In this document: positions 1 to 5,999 of the stretch, in pieces
Layout of the letters: each line of letters begins with the position of its first letter
How positions within the stretch are numbered: position 1 is the stretch's first letter
DNA from: an uncultured Micrococcales bacterium
GTDB taxonomy: Bacteria > Actinomycetota > Actinomycetes > Actinomycetales > Microbacteriaceae
Length of the DNA stretch: 6,332 nt
Reading direction: 5' to 3'
Assembly (NCBI GenBank): GCA_903927775.1
Contig: CAIYOE010000131.1
Coordinates: forward strand, 1-6,332
Made by a program: the position numbers and the translations under genes
The notes under the pieces: model-generated
What the model saw: the letters and a program-made list of their open reading frames with translations, nothing else
Told to the model about the DNA's origin: nothing
Database searches by the model: none

Positions 1-66
1 ATGGGGCTTCAAGAACTGACCAGCACCAAGTGGTTGGTTCGTGGCGCAGGCCAAATTCGTTCCTAG
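1..66 (+). CDS. proA: Gamma-glutamyl phosphate reductase, C-terminal end (partial)
   Basis: An open frame runs from the left edge to TAG at 64-66 and encodes 21 residues, MGLQELTSTKWLVRGAGQIRS-class. This resembles the conserved C-terminus of ProA (E. coli ends with a similar GLEALTTYKW...IR pattern). ProA reduces gamma-glutamyl phosphate to glutamate semialdehyde in cytosolic proline synthesis. The ATG at position 1 is very probably an internal Met of the truncated gene, not its start. The proA-nadD-rsfS order known from actinobacteria supports the call. Only the tail is visible, so catalytic residues cannot be checked. Confidence 0.82.
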   Translation: MGLQELTSTKWLVRGAGQIRS

Positions 67-93
67 ACTAATCTGTAAGAAACAAGGAGAGTT

Positions 94-282
94 ATGCACC
101 ACTTCATTCGCTTGGCAGAAGACGCAGCCAGCAACACCAGCTTCTGGACCCCTCAGACCACCTGGATTACCGGCGGAATCGCGATCAGCATCTTCATTTT
201 GCTAGCCGTGGTGACCTGGTCCTATCGCGATGTGGCAAACCGCCACGACCACAAAGCCGACAACAACCACGCGGGTCACTAA
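94..282 (+). CDS. Small single-span membrane protein with His-rich tail, unknown function
   Basis: This is a 62-residue protein between proA and nadD. AAGGAG (84-89) sits a few bases before the ATG, a good ribosome binding site. Residues about 24-43 are one hydrophobic span (GGIAISIFILLAVV). It is followed by TWSYRDVANR and a hydrophilic tail with four histidines (H51, H53, H59, H62). The short acidic N-terminus and the basic residues after the span suggest N-outside, C-inside topology, but this is inference. Small proteins with a similar TWSYRDVANRH stretch at this locus are, to my recollection, common in Microbacteriaceae. No function is known to me. It is probably cotranscribed with its neighbours. 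Confidence 0.8.
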   Translation: MHHFIRLAEDAASNTSFWTPQTTWITGGIAISIFILLAVVTWSYRDVANRHDHKADNNHAGH

Positions 283-291
283 AGCTCACTT

Positions 292-879
292 ATGGCGATG
301 TCCAAAATCGGAGTGATGGGCGGATCATTTGACCCCATCCACAACGGTCACTTGGTGGCAGCCTCTGAGGTTGCCGCAAGACTGAGCTTGGACCACGTAG
401 TTTTCGTTCCTGCGGGCGATCAATGGCAAAAAGAGATAACCACCCCGGCCGAGGACCGTTACCTCATGACGGTCATAGCAACCGCCGAGAACCCGATGTT
501 TTCGGTGAGCCGAATCGACATAGACCGCGATGGCCCCACATACACTGTGGATACGCTCACCCAGATTCAAAGGGATTTTCCTTTCGCGGAGCTCTACTTC
601 ATTATTGGAGCGGACGCCATCTCGGGGATCAACACGTGGAACAATCCGGAGAGACTTCTTGATCTGGCAAAATTCATCGCCGTAACTCGTCCCGGGCACA
701 AAATAGATTTGCCTTTTGACTCGAGTCGGTCCATTCAAACTCTGGAAATACCCGCTCTAGCAATCAGCAGCACGGATTGCAGGGAACGAGTAAAGAACAA
801 TCTTCCGCTCTGGTACCTGGTTCCAGACGGCGTGGTTCGCTTTATCCAGAAAAACGATTTGTACAAGGAAACCGAATGA
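292..879 (+). CDS. nadD: Nicotinate-nucleotide adenylyltransferase
   Basis: NadD transfers AMP from ATP to nicotinate mononucleotide, giving deamido-NAD, in cytosolic NAD synthesis. The 195-residue length is normal for bacterial NadD. The nucleotidyltransferase signature [11 protein letters not shown] (residues 10-20) has the HxGH motif. TYTVDTL (83-89), IIGADAI (104-110) and ISSTDCR (158-164, matching the ISSTxxR nucleotide-binding motif) also fit. The usual Ile before that Arg is Cys here, a mild variation. Two in-frame starts lie close together, ATG 292 and ATG 298, and neither has a clear Shine-Dalgarno. The second gives [11 protein letters not shown] and is equally plausible. The previous gene stops 9 nt upstream, so translational coupling is likely. 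The stop overlaps the next gene by ATGA. Confidence 0.95.
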   Translation: MAMSKIGVMGGSFDPIHNGHLVAASEVAARLSLDHVVFVPAGDQWQKEITTPAEDRYLMTVIATAENPMFSVSRIDIDRDGPTYTVDTLTQIQRDFPFAELYFIIGADAISGINTWNNPERLLDLAKFIAVTRPGHKIDLPFDSSRSIQTLEIPALAISSTDCRERVKNNLPLWYLVPDGVVRFIQKNDLYKETE

Positions 880-1376
880 CCGATCTGCCTCCCACTCGCA
901 AAGAACTGCGAGAGCTTGAGAGAATTCGGGCAGAACAATCCTTCGAAGGCGCGGGAGTGGATGACTACGTCTCTCCGCTAACCGGCCCAATTAATCTTGA
1001 GCCTAAATCCCTCGTGGTGTCGGCTGTACCGGACATCACGAACTTCTCTTTGGTAGTCCCACAAACTGGGGAACTACTCAAAACCGGCTCAATTGAGCTT
1101 CCGGTGCTGAACCTCGATACCGCAGAAGTAGCGCAGGTTCAAGCGGCCGCCGCTGCAGATAAATCGCTTCTCCGGGAGCGAACCGAGAGTGTGGTCTTGG
1201 GTATAGAGCCCATTCCCGCTCGTCGACACGCTCGCTCCAGAAAGCGTTCCTCAGTTTTCCCAACCAACATTCGCAGAGGTTGGGGCAACGTTTACCTAGT
1301 TTTATTCACCGCCATTCTTAGCGTCGCGCTATTCGGGGTTTACCTGGCCGCGCTTATGCTTGGTTTCATCAAATAA
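876..1376 (+). CDS. Tail-anchored membrane protein, unknown function
   Basis: The chosen start is ATG 876, overlapping the nadD stop as ATGA and preceded by AAGGAA (865-870). An upstream in-frame ATG at 777 lies inside nadD and is less likely. The product has 166 residues. The N-terminus is charged and probably helical ([17 protein letters not shown], residues 5-21). A low-complexity middle follows, then a basic patch ([10 protein letters not shown], 115-124) and one hydrophobic span at about 138-161 ending near the C-terminus. The basic patch before the span predicts a cytoplasmic N-terminal domain. No catalytic motif is visible. A similar LTRRELRE-type protein lies between nadD and rsfS in relatives, from memory. 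Function unknown. Confidence 0.8.
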   Translation: MTDLPPTRKELRELERIRAEQSFEGAGVDDYVSPLTGPINLEPKSLVVSAVPDITNFSLVVPQTGELLKTGSIELPVLNLDTAEVAQVQAAAAADKSLLRERTESVVLGIEPIPARRHARSRKRSSVFPTNIRRGWGNVYLVLFTAILSVALFGVYLAALMLGFIK

Positions 1377-1391
1377 ATATCTAAGGACCCA

Positions 1392-1766
1392 TTGACTGCT
1401 TCAGCTAGAGCACTACAACTTGCCCAGATCGCCGCACAGGCAGCCAGCGACAAACTCGCAGAAAATATCGTTGCGATCGATGTAACTGAGCGTCACGCGC
1501 TGAACGATGTCTTTTTGATTGCAAGTAGCCGCAACGAGCGCCAGACCCCTGCGATTGCAGACGAAATTTCGGCAAAAATGTCTGATGCAGGCGTCAAGTT
1601 ACTCCGACAAGAGGGTAAAGCCGCCGGCACTTGGATCGTTCTTGATTTCGGCGACATCCAGTGCCACATCATGCAAGAAGAATCTCGTATGTTCTACGAA
1701 ATTGAACGCCTCTGGAAAGACTGTCCGTTCATTCAACTCGACTTGCAAGACTCGGGCAGATTGTAA
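1392..1766 (+). CDS. rsfS: Ribosome silencing factor RsfS
   Basis: RsfS (formerly YbeB/DUF143; homologue of plant Iojap) binds ribosomal protein uL14 on the 50S subunit and blocks joining with 30S when nutrients are scarce. The 124-residue length is normal. Family features visible are the helical N-terminus (ALQLAQIAAQAASDKLAENI), ERHALNDVFLIASSRNERQ (33-51), EGKAAGTWIVLDFGDIQCHI (74-93) and FYEIERLWKDCP (101-112). The start is TTG at 1392. AAGGA (1383-1387) lies 4 nt upstream, and the N-terminus MTASARALQL fits the family. The gap from the preceding gene is 15 nt, so it is probably cotranscribed. The nadD-rsfS neighbourhood is widely conserved in bacteria. Confidence 0.95.
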   Translation: MTASARALQLAQIAAQAASDKLAENIVAIDVTERHALNDVFLIASSRNERQTPAIADEISAKMSDAGVKLLRQEGKAAGTWIVLDFGDIQCHIMQEESRMFYEIERLWKDCPFIQLDLQDSGRL

Positions 1767-1790
1767 GCAAACCTAAACTTGTTATAAGAT
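1761..1790 (+). promoter_or_regulatory. Probable promoter of the tRNA-Ala gene
   Basis: TTGTAA (1761-1766) can serve as a -35 element and coincides with the last codon and stop of rsfS. TATAAG (1783-1788, 16-nt spacer) or TAAGAT (1785-1790, 18-nt spacer) can serve as -10. Transcription would start near 1796-1798, about 17 nt before the mature tRNA 5' end. The short AT-rich stretch is the only one in this area. This is motif reading only; read-through from rsfS is also possible. Confidence 0.5.
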
Positions 1791-1813
1791 AAACAGGTTG
1801 TTCGGCTTCGTCC

Positions 1814-1889
1814 GGGCCTGTGGCGCAGCTGGTAGCGCACCTGCATGGCATGCAGGGGGTCAGGGGTTCAAATCCCCTCAGGTCCACCA
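1814..1889 (+). tRNA. tRNA-Ala (anticodon GGC)
   Basis: A full 76-nt cloverleaf with encoded CCA can be folded. The acceptor stem pairs 1814-1820 with 1879-1885. The D stem is GCGC (1823-1826 with 1835-1838). The anticodon stem is CCTGC/GCAGG (1840-1844 with 1852-1856), with loop ATGGCAT and anticodon GGC at 1847-1849. The T stem is AGGGG/CCCCT (1862-1866 with 1874-1878), with loop TTCAAAT. Discriminator A is at 1886 and CCA at 1887-1889. The third acceptor pair is G1816-T1883, which is G3:U70, the alanyl-tRNA synthetase identity pair. It reads GCC, and GCU by wobble. Confidence 0.97.
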
Positions 1890-1896
1890 AAAAATT

Positions 1897-1926
1897 AGTC
1901 CCTTCCCTTCGGGGGAGGGACTTTTT
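1897..1926 (+). terminator. Intrinsic terminator after tRNA-Ala
   Basis: An 11-bp stem pairs 1897-1907 with 1912-1922 with one T-G wobble, is capped by TTCG (1908-1911) closed by a C-G pair, and runs into five T (1922-1926). The C(UUCG)G tetraloop is exceptionally stable. It starts 8 nt after the tRNA CCA end and separates the tRNA unit from the downstream transporter operon. An A run at 1889-1894 on the other side could give weak activity on the minus strand, but no minus-strand gene arrives here. Confidence 0.93.
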
Positions 1927-1981
1927 CATTACGTTTGTGTCAAATCTTTAGCAATCAAACGGTTTCTAGATTCGCCCCTCG

Positions 1982-1987
1982 TAGACT
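1982..1987 (+). promoter_or_regulatory. Candidate -10 element of the transporter operon
   Basis: TAGACT fits the actinobacterial TANNNT -10 pattern and is the same hexamer found before deoC. Transcription would begin near 1994. That gives a leader of about 9 nt to GTG 2003 or about 21 nt to TTG 2015. I see no convincing -35; TAGATT at 1967-1972 is an alternative -10. A promoter is expected in this gap because a strong terminator ends at 1926, but its exact position is uncertain. Confidence 0.35.
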
Positions 1988-2002
1988 GAATCAAATCGCA
2001 CA

Positions 2003-3034
2003 GTGAGGTTCGAATTGCGCTCAGATACTACCCCTGCAATCAAGTTGGTAGGGCTTCAAAAGAAGTTTGGTTCTACGATTGCGGTCGAAAATCTTGATTT
2101 AGAGATTCGACAAGGTGAGTTTTTCAGTATGCTCGGTCCGTCGGGCTCTGGTAAAACCACTGTTTTGCGTCTAATCGCTGGTTTCGAATTAGCCTCAGCC
2201 GGCACTGTTTTCCTCGATGGAAAAGACGTAACCCAATCTGCCCCTTTTGACCGCGACGTAAATACTGTTTTCCAGGACTACGCACTTTTCCCGCACATGA
2301 ACGTAATCGAAAACGTGGCCTATGGCTTGCGGGTGCGTGGTGTGGGCAAAGCAGAACGCTTGGCTGCCGCGGCCGAGGCATTGGCCACGGTTCAACTTGC
2401 CGCACTTGCTTCTCGAAAGCCAAGTGAGTTATCTGGCGGCCAGCGTCAACGCGTAGCCCTAGCCCGCGCAATCGCTGTGCGACCCAAAGTCCTATTGCTA
2501 GATGAACCGCTTGGCGCTCTGGACCTTAAACTGCGCGAGCAGATGCAAATTGAGCTCAAGGAGTTGCAGCGCAAGCTAGGAATCACTTTTATCTTTGTTA
2601 CTCACGACCAAGAAGAGGCGCTAACTCTTAGCGATCGAGTCGCGGTTTTCAATAATGGTCGAATCGAGCAGTTAGGTACCCCTAGGGAGCTTTACGAGGA
2701 GCCGGCGTCTAGTTTTGTTGCTGGCTTCGTTGGAACCTCCAACATTTTCTCTACGAGTGAATCGCAAAAGTTGGTGGGAACCTCATCGGTGGTGTCAATC
2801 AGGCCAGAACGATTGCGGCTGTCGGAAGCCGCGAGCCACGACACAGGCACTGTGAGTCTGGCCGGCCAAGTGCAGGAGGTTATTTACCTGGGTGCTGCAG
2901 TTCGAGTAATTGTTTTGTGCGAGCAAATCCCCATTACAGTGCTGCACCAGTTCGACTACGGCCCAGCCCCCGAGCGCGAGGCATCGGTGTTTGTTAGTTT
3001 CAAGCGAACCGACCTGGTTTCGCTGGGTAATTAG
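2003..3034 (+). CDS. potA: Spermidine/putrescine-type ABC transporter, ATP-binding protein
   Basis: This is the cytosolic ATPase that drives import through the two permeases encoded downstream. The 343 residues contain Walker A GPSGSGKT (45-52), Q-loop Gln91 in FQDYALFPHM, signature LSGGQ (143-147), Walker B VLLLDEP (163-169), D-loop GALD (171-174) and H-loop His201 in VTHDQEEAL. A TOBE regulatory domain follows from about 265, containing SIRPERLRLSE. All ATPase residues are intact. The start is ambiguous: GTG 2003 has no Shine-Dalgarno, while TTG 2015 has GAGG at 2005-2008, 6 nt upstream, and gives a 339-residue protein. The conserved domain begins after both. It is the first gene of a likely A-D-B-C operon. 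COG3842 ATPases also serve iron or other solutes, so the symbol denotes the family. Confidence 0.88.
   Translation: MRFELRSDTTPAIKLVGLQKKFGSTIAVENLDLEIRQGEFFSMLGPSGSGKTTVLRLIAGFELASAGTVFLDGKDVTQSAPFDRDVNTVFQDYALFPHMNVIENVAYGLRVRGVGKAERLAAAAEALATVQLAALASRKPSELSGGQRQRVALARAIAVRPKVLLLDEPLGALDLKLREQMQIELKELQRKLGITFIFVTHDQEEALTLSDRVAVFNNGRIEQLGTPRELYEEPASSFVAGFVGTSNIFSTSESQKLVGTSSVVSIRPERLRLSEAASHDTGTVSLAGQVQEVIYLGAAVRVIVLCEQIPITVLHQFDYGPAPEREASVFVSFKRTDLVSLGN
2005..2008 (+). promoter_or_regulatory. Shine-Dalgarno that may set the start of potA at TTG 2015
   Basis: GAGG lies 6 nt before the in-frame TTG at 2015 and overlaps the alternative GTG start at 2003. Nothing similar precedes GTG 2003. If used, it shortens the ATPase by four residues and puts translation on a rare start codon, which would keep ATPase synthesis low relative to the binding protein. 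Confidence 0.4.
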
Positions 3035-3063
3035 TTCAGTTCCGAGTCTGCAAATCAAATAAG

Positions 3064-3069
3064 AAGGAG
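3064..3069 (+). promoter_or_regulatory. Strong ribosome binding site of the binding-protein gene
   Basis: AAGGAG with 6-nt spacing to ATG 3076 is the best Shine-Dalgarno in the window. It contrasts with weak sites before potA and the first permease gene. This fits the need for excess binding protein over membrane components in ABC importers. Confidence 0.75.
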
Positions 3070-3075
3070 AGAAAA

Positions 3076-4242
3076 ATGAGAACTAAAGCACTAAAGTCTG
3101 CGGTCATCTTGGTTGCTTCAGCGCTGTTGCTGACAGCCTGTGGCACTGCAAAGCCGGTTGCTACTTCATCGGTGCCCACAAAGCTGGGCGCCAACGAGAA
3201 GACCGTTTCGCTTTTGGGGTGGCCTGGCTATGCCGAGAACGGAAGCAACGATCCAAAGGTTGACTGGGTTACCCCGTTTGAGAAGTCAACCGGTTGCAAG
3301 GTTACTTTTAAGAGCTATGGAACCAGCGATGAGGCCCTTAGCCTGTTCAAGACTGGTGACTACGATGTCATCGCGGCTTCTGGCGATGCCACTTTGCGTT
3401 TGATTGCGTCCGGTGCGGTCGCCCAGTTGAACACCAAGTTGATCCCGAGCTATGCCGATGTCTACCCGTTCCTAAAAGGTAAGGCATGGAACTCGGTAGA
3501 CGGCAAGGTTTATGGAGTGCCTCACGGCTACGGCGCCAACCTTCTCATGTACAAAAAAGACACCGTAAAGCCCGCTCCTACCAGCTGGGACGTGGTTTTT
3601 GACAAGTCAAGTTCCTACAAGGGCAAGGTCACCGCTTACGATTCGCCAATTTACATTGCTGATGCAGCGGTTTACCTAATGGCACACAACCCAGAGCTAG
3701 GGATTAAGAATCCTTATGCCCTGGATGAAAAGCAGCTGACCGCCGCCGTTGACCTACTAAAGGCTCAGCGCGCCAACGTTGGCGAATACTGGAGCGACTA
3801 CCTCAAGGAAATCCAGGCCTTCGAAACCGGTGACTCGGTAGTTGGTACCACTTGGCAGGTAATCATCAACTCAATGAGCGCAAAGGCCAATGTTGGTTCA
3901 GTACTTCCTTCTGAGGGAGCTACCGGTTGGTCGGATTCCTGGATGATAAACAGCAAGGCTAAGAGCCCTAACTGTGCCTACGCCTGGTTGGACTATATCG
4001 ACCAGCCAAAGGCTAACGCCGCTGCCACCGAGTACTTTGGTGAGGCTCCAGCGACTCCAGCCGCCTGTGATTTCATGGCCAGCAAGGACACCTGTGCTAG
4101 CTACCACGCCGGAGACGAAGCCTATGCCAACAAGATCTGGTACTGGACCACTCCGATTGCCAAGTGTCTAGACGGCCGCACCGACGTAAAGTGCACCGAC
4201 TATGCTGCATGGACTAGTGCCTGGCAAGAAATCAAGGGTTAG
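3076..4242 (+). CDS. potD: Spermidine/putrescine-type ABC transporter, substrate-binding lipoprotein
   Basis: This extracytoplasmic receptor captures the solute and delivers it to the permeases. A lipoprotein signal is clear: basic MRTKALK, a hydrophobic core, then lipobox LTAC with Cys22 as lipid anchor. The mature part resembles PotD (COG0687), including YDVIAASGDATLRLI (96-110), VYGVPHGYGANLLMYKKD (145-162) and GWSDSWMI (284-291). Aligned by eye with E. coli PotD, Trp260, Trp285, Asp287 and Asp189 match ligand residues Trp229, Trp255, Asp257 and Asp168. Glu171 seems replaced by Ile192. Substrate is therefore uncertain: polyamine or a related cation. Six further cysteines (74, 300, 331, 340, 364, 373) could form disulfides outside the cell. 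The gene follows potA after 41 nt and precedes the permease by 10 nt. Confidence 0.88.
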   Translation: MRTKALKSAVILVASALLLTACGTAKPVATSSVPTKLGANEKTVSLLGWPGYAENGSNDPKVDWVTPFEKSTGCKVTFKSYGTSDEALSLFKTGDYDVIAASGDATLRLIASGAVAQLNTKLIPSYADVYPFLKGKAWNSVDGKVYGVPHGYGANLLMYKKDTVKPAPTSWDVVFDKSSSYKGKVTAYDSPIYIADAAVYLMAHNPELGIKNPYALDEKQLTAAVDLLKAQRANVGEYWSDYLKEIQAFETGDSVVGTTWQVIINSMSAKANVGSVLPSEGATGWSDSWMINSKAKSPNCAYAWLDYIDQPKANAAATEYFGEAPATPAACDFMASKDTCASYHAGDEAYANKIWYWTTPIAKCLDGRTDVKCTDYAAWTSAWQEIKG

Positions 4243-4252
4243 CACTTAGCAA

Positions 4253-5164
4253 ATGACCAGAAAACCAGGTGTGCAGAGCAAGTCCGAATCCGGGCTAAGT
4301 TCTGCACGCCTGGTTTCCAGTTACCTTTTCTCGCGTCCAAAGACCAGGCTGGCGCTGCTTTTGGCGGCACCGGTGACTTGGTTGGTTCTGATTTATGTTG
4401 TTGCGCTGGTTGCCTTGCTTATCACCGCATTCTGGTCGGTGGATTCCTTTACCGGCGAGATTCACATGACCTGGTCGCTGGATAACCTGCAACAGGTTTT
4501 CACTCAGGCACTTTATAGAACCGTCACCTTTCGTACCGTGGGCATCGCGCTGTTGGTCACCGTAATCGACCTCGTAGTGGCCCTCCCTATCGCATTTTTC
4601 ATGGCCAAGATTGCCAAAGCTCGTTCTCAGCGAATCATGGTGATTTTGATTCTGATGCCGCTATGGGCCAGTTACCTGGTCAAGGCTTACGCCTGGCGTT
4701 CGGTTCTCAGCCACGACGGAATATTGCAGTGGTTGGTTCAGCCGTTTGGTCTATCGACTCCGGGTTACGGATTGGCGGGAATCGTAATCACGCAGGCGTA
4801 CATTTGGTTGCCCTATGTTATTTTGCCGATCTTCACAGGTCTGGAACGAGTTTCGAACACCCTTCTCGAGGCATCTTCGGACCTGGGCGCCAAGAGTGGC
4901 AAGACCATTCGACTAGTCGTGGCACCACTTCTTCTGCCGGCGATCATCGCCGCCTCGATTTTTAGTTTTTCTCTGACTCTCGGCGACTACATCACAGTGA
5001 ATATCGTGGGTGGACCAAACCAGATGTTGGGAAATTTGGTTTACTCCAACGTTGGTGCCGCGAATAACTTGCCGTTGGCTGCCGCCATTGCCTTGATTCC
5101 GGTGGCACTGATGTTTGGGTACCTCACAGTGGTTCGTAAAACCGGCGCATTGGAGAATCTGTAA
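4253..5164 (+). CDS. potB: Spermidine/putrescine-type ABC transporter permease, PotB-like
   Basis: One of two membrane subunits forming the translocation channel. The 303 residues show a cytosolic N-terminus of about 30 residues and six predicted spans near 33-60, 95-118, 128-147, 174-195, 226-248 and 273-293. The ABC permease EAA loop is present at about 206-232 (EASSDLGAKSGKTIRLVVAP), with the invariant Gly at 212; this loop docks on the ATPase. LMPLWASYLVKAYAW (134-148) is typical of PotB/COG1176. The gene starts 10 nt after the binding-protein stop without a good Shine-Dalgarno, so coupling to upstream translation is likely. GTG 4271 is an alternative start that would trim six residues. 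B versus C is assigned from resemblance and gene order. Confidence 0.88.
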   Translation: MTRKPGVQSKSESGLSSARLVSSYLFSRPKTRLALLLAAPVTWLVLIYVVALVALLITAFWSVDSFTGEIHMTWSLDNLQQVFTQALYRTVTFRTVGIALLVTVIDLVVALPIAFFMAKIAKARSQRIMVILILMPLWASYLVKAYAWRSVLSHDGILQWLVQPFGLSTPGYGLAGIVITQAYIWLPYVILPIFTGLERVSNTLLEASSDLGAKSGKTIRLVVAPLLLPAIIAASIFSFSLTLGDYITVNIVGGPNQMLGNLVYSNVGAANNLPLAAAIALIPVALMFGYLTVVRKTGALENL

Positions 5165-5959
5165 ATGCGAATTTCAACTTCGGCAAAATGGGTTCTCGGG
5201 TTTATCTCCGGTTTGGTTCTGCTATTTATCTATTTGCCGCTTTTTGTAGTGCTGATCAACTCTTTCAACGCCAATAAAAACATGGTTTGGCCACCTCCTG
5301 CACTGACCACCGAATGGTGGGGTAAGGCATTCAAGAGCCTTGGCCTTTGGGAGGCGGTTGCAACCAGCGTAGAAGTCGCTATTGCCTCCACCCTCCTTGC
5401 ATTGGTCTTGGGCACTTTGGTTGCCATGGCGCTAAGCCGCTATAAGTTCTTTGGTAGGCAGGTGGTGAGTTTGCTTGTGATCCTGCCAATTGCGCTACCT
5501 GGAATCGTCACTGGTATCGCCCTAAACAATGCTTTCCGCACTATTCTGGGGCTGCAGTTGACCATGGCCACCGTGATCATCGCTCACGCGACATTCTGCG
5601 TGGTCACGGTTTACAACAACGTCATGGCCAGGCTCAGCCGAATGAATCCCAACTTGCAAGATGCTTCGGCCGATCTGGGTGCCGGCCTGTGGACCACCTT
5701 TAGGCTGGTCACCTTTCCGCAACTGCGGTCCGCTCTGTTCGCAGGTGGGTTGCTTGCCTTCGGCCTTAGCTTCGATGAAATTATTGTGACTACCTTTACC
5801 GCAGGAAACGGAGTGGTCACGCTGCCGATTTGGATTTACGACAACATGTTTAGACCGGGCCAGGCTCCCGTGGTGAACGTGGTTGCCGTGGTTTTGGTTC
5901 TGGCATCCATGATTCCCATTTATTTCGCACAGCGAGTTTCGGCGGTACAGGATAGCTAG
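5165..5959 (+). CDS. potC: Spermidine/putrescine-type ABC transporter permease, PotC-like
   Basis: This is the second membrane subunit of the importer. The 264 residues have six predicted spans near 9-32, 67-90, 99-120, 132-153, 188-211 and 235-255. The EAA loop lies at about 166-192 (DASADLGAGLWTTFRLVTFP). LPIALPGIVTGIAL (107-120) and LSFDEIIVTTF (201-211) are typical of PotC/COG1177. The ATG follows the potB TAA directly, with no spacer. GGAGA (5152-5156), inside the end of potB, provides the ribosome binding site. The last codons and stop lie in copy 1 of a tandem repeat shared with the convergent gene. No intrinsic terminator with a T run follows, so potC transcription may read into antisense of the DUF167 gene. 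Confidence 0.9.
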   Translation: MRISTSAKWVLGFISGLVLLFIYLPLFVVLINSFNANKNMVWPPPALTTEWWGKAFKSLGLWEAVATSVEVAIASTLLALVLGTLVAMALSRYKFFGRQVVSLLVILPIALPGIVTGIALNNAFRTILGLQLTMATVIIAHATFCVVTVYNNVMARLSRMNPNLQDASADLGAGLWTTFRLVTFPQLRSALFAGGLLAFGLSFDEIIVTTFTAGNGVVTLPIWIYDNMFRPGQAPVVNVVAVVLVLASMIPIYFAQRVSAVQDS

Positions 5960-5999
5960 TCGCCCTCGGCGATGGGGATAGCTAGTCGCCCTCGGCGAT
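5950..5999. repeat. Two-copy perfect 24-bp tandem repeat at a convergent gene junction
   Basis: Copy 1 spans 5950-5973 and copy 2 spans 5976-5999, identical over 24 bp and beginning GGATAGCTAGTCGCC. The period is 26 bp. Copy 1 carries the last two codons and stop of potC. Copy 2 carries the last five codons and stop of the minus-strand DUF167 gene. Each copy contains both stop codons, overlapping in CTAG, so one copy appears to be a duplication of a formerly overlapping junction. Each copy also contains a small hairpin, TCGCC-CTC-GGCGA. Confidence 0.95.

Noticed and set aside
64..69. TAGACT at the proA stop as a -10 for the small membrane protein gene.
   Set aside because: There is no matching -35, and the short gap after proA suggests cotranscription. 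It is the same hexamer as before potA and deoC but rests on a stop codon, so chance is likely.
325..738. 137-codon minus-strand frame opposite nadD.
   Set aside because: It is fully contained in nadD, which has all its family motifs. No recognisable domain or start signal.
777..875. Upstream extension of the 166-residue membrane protein to ATG 777.
   Set aside because: The added 33 residues are an out-of-frame reading of nadD. The ATG at 876 has a ribosome binding site and the usual ATGA overlap.
1729..1929. 66-codon minus-strand frame containing RGFEPLTPCMPCRCATSCA.
   Set aside because: It is the antisense translation of the tRNA-Ala gene, a well-known spurious protein pattern, and it also crosses the terminator.
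1798..1989. 63-codon plus-strand frame across the tRNA and terminator.
   Set aside because: It translates the tRNA-Ala itself and a terminator hairpin, so it is not a gene.
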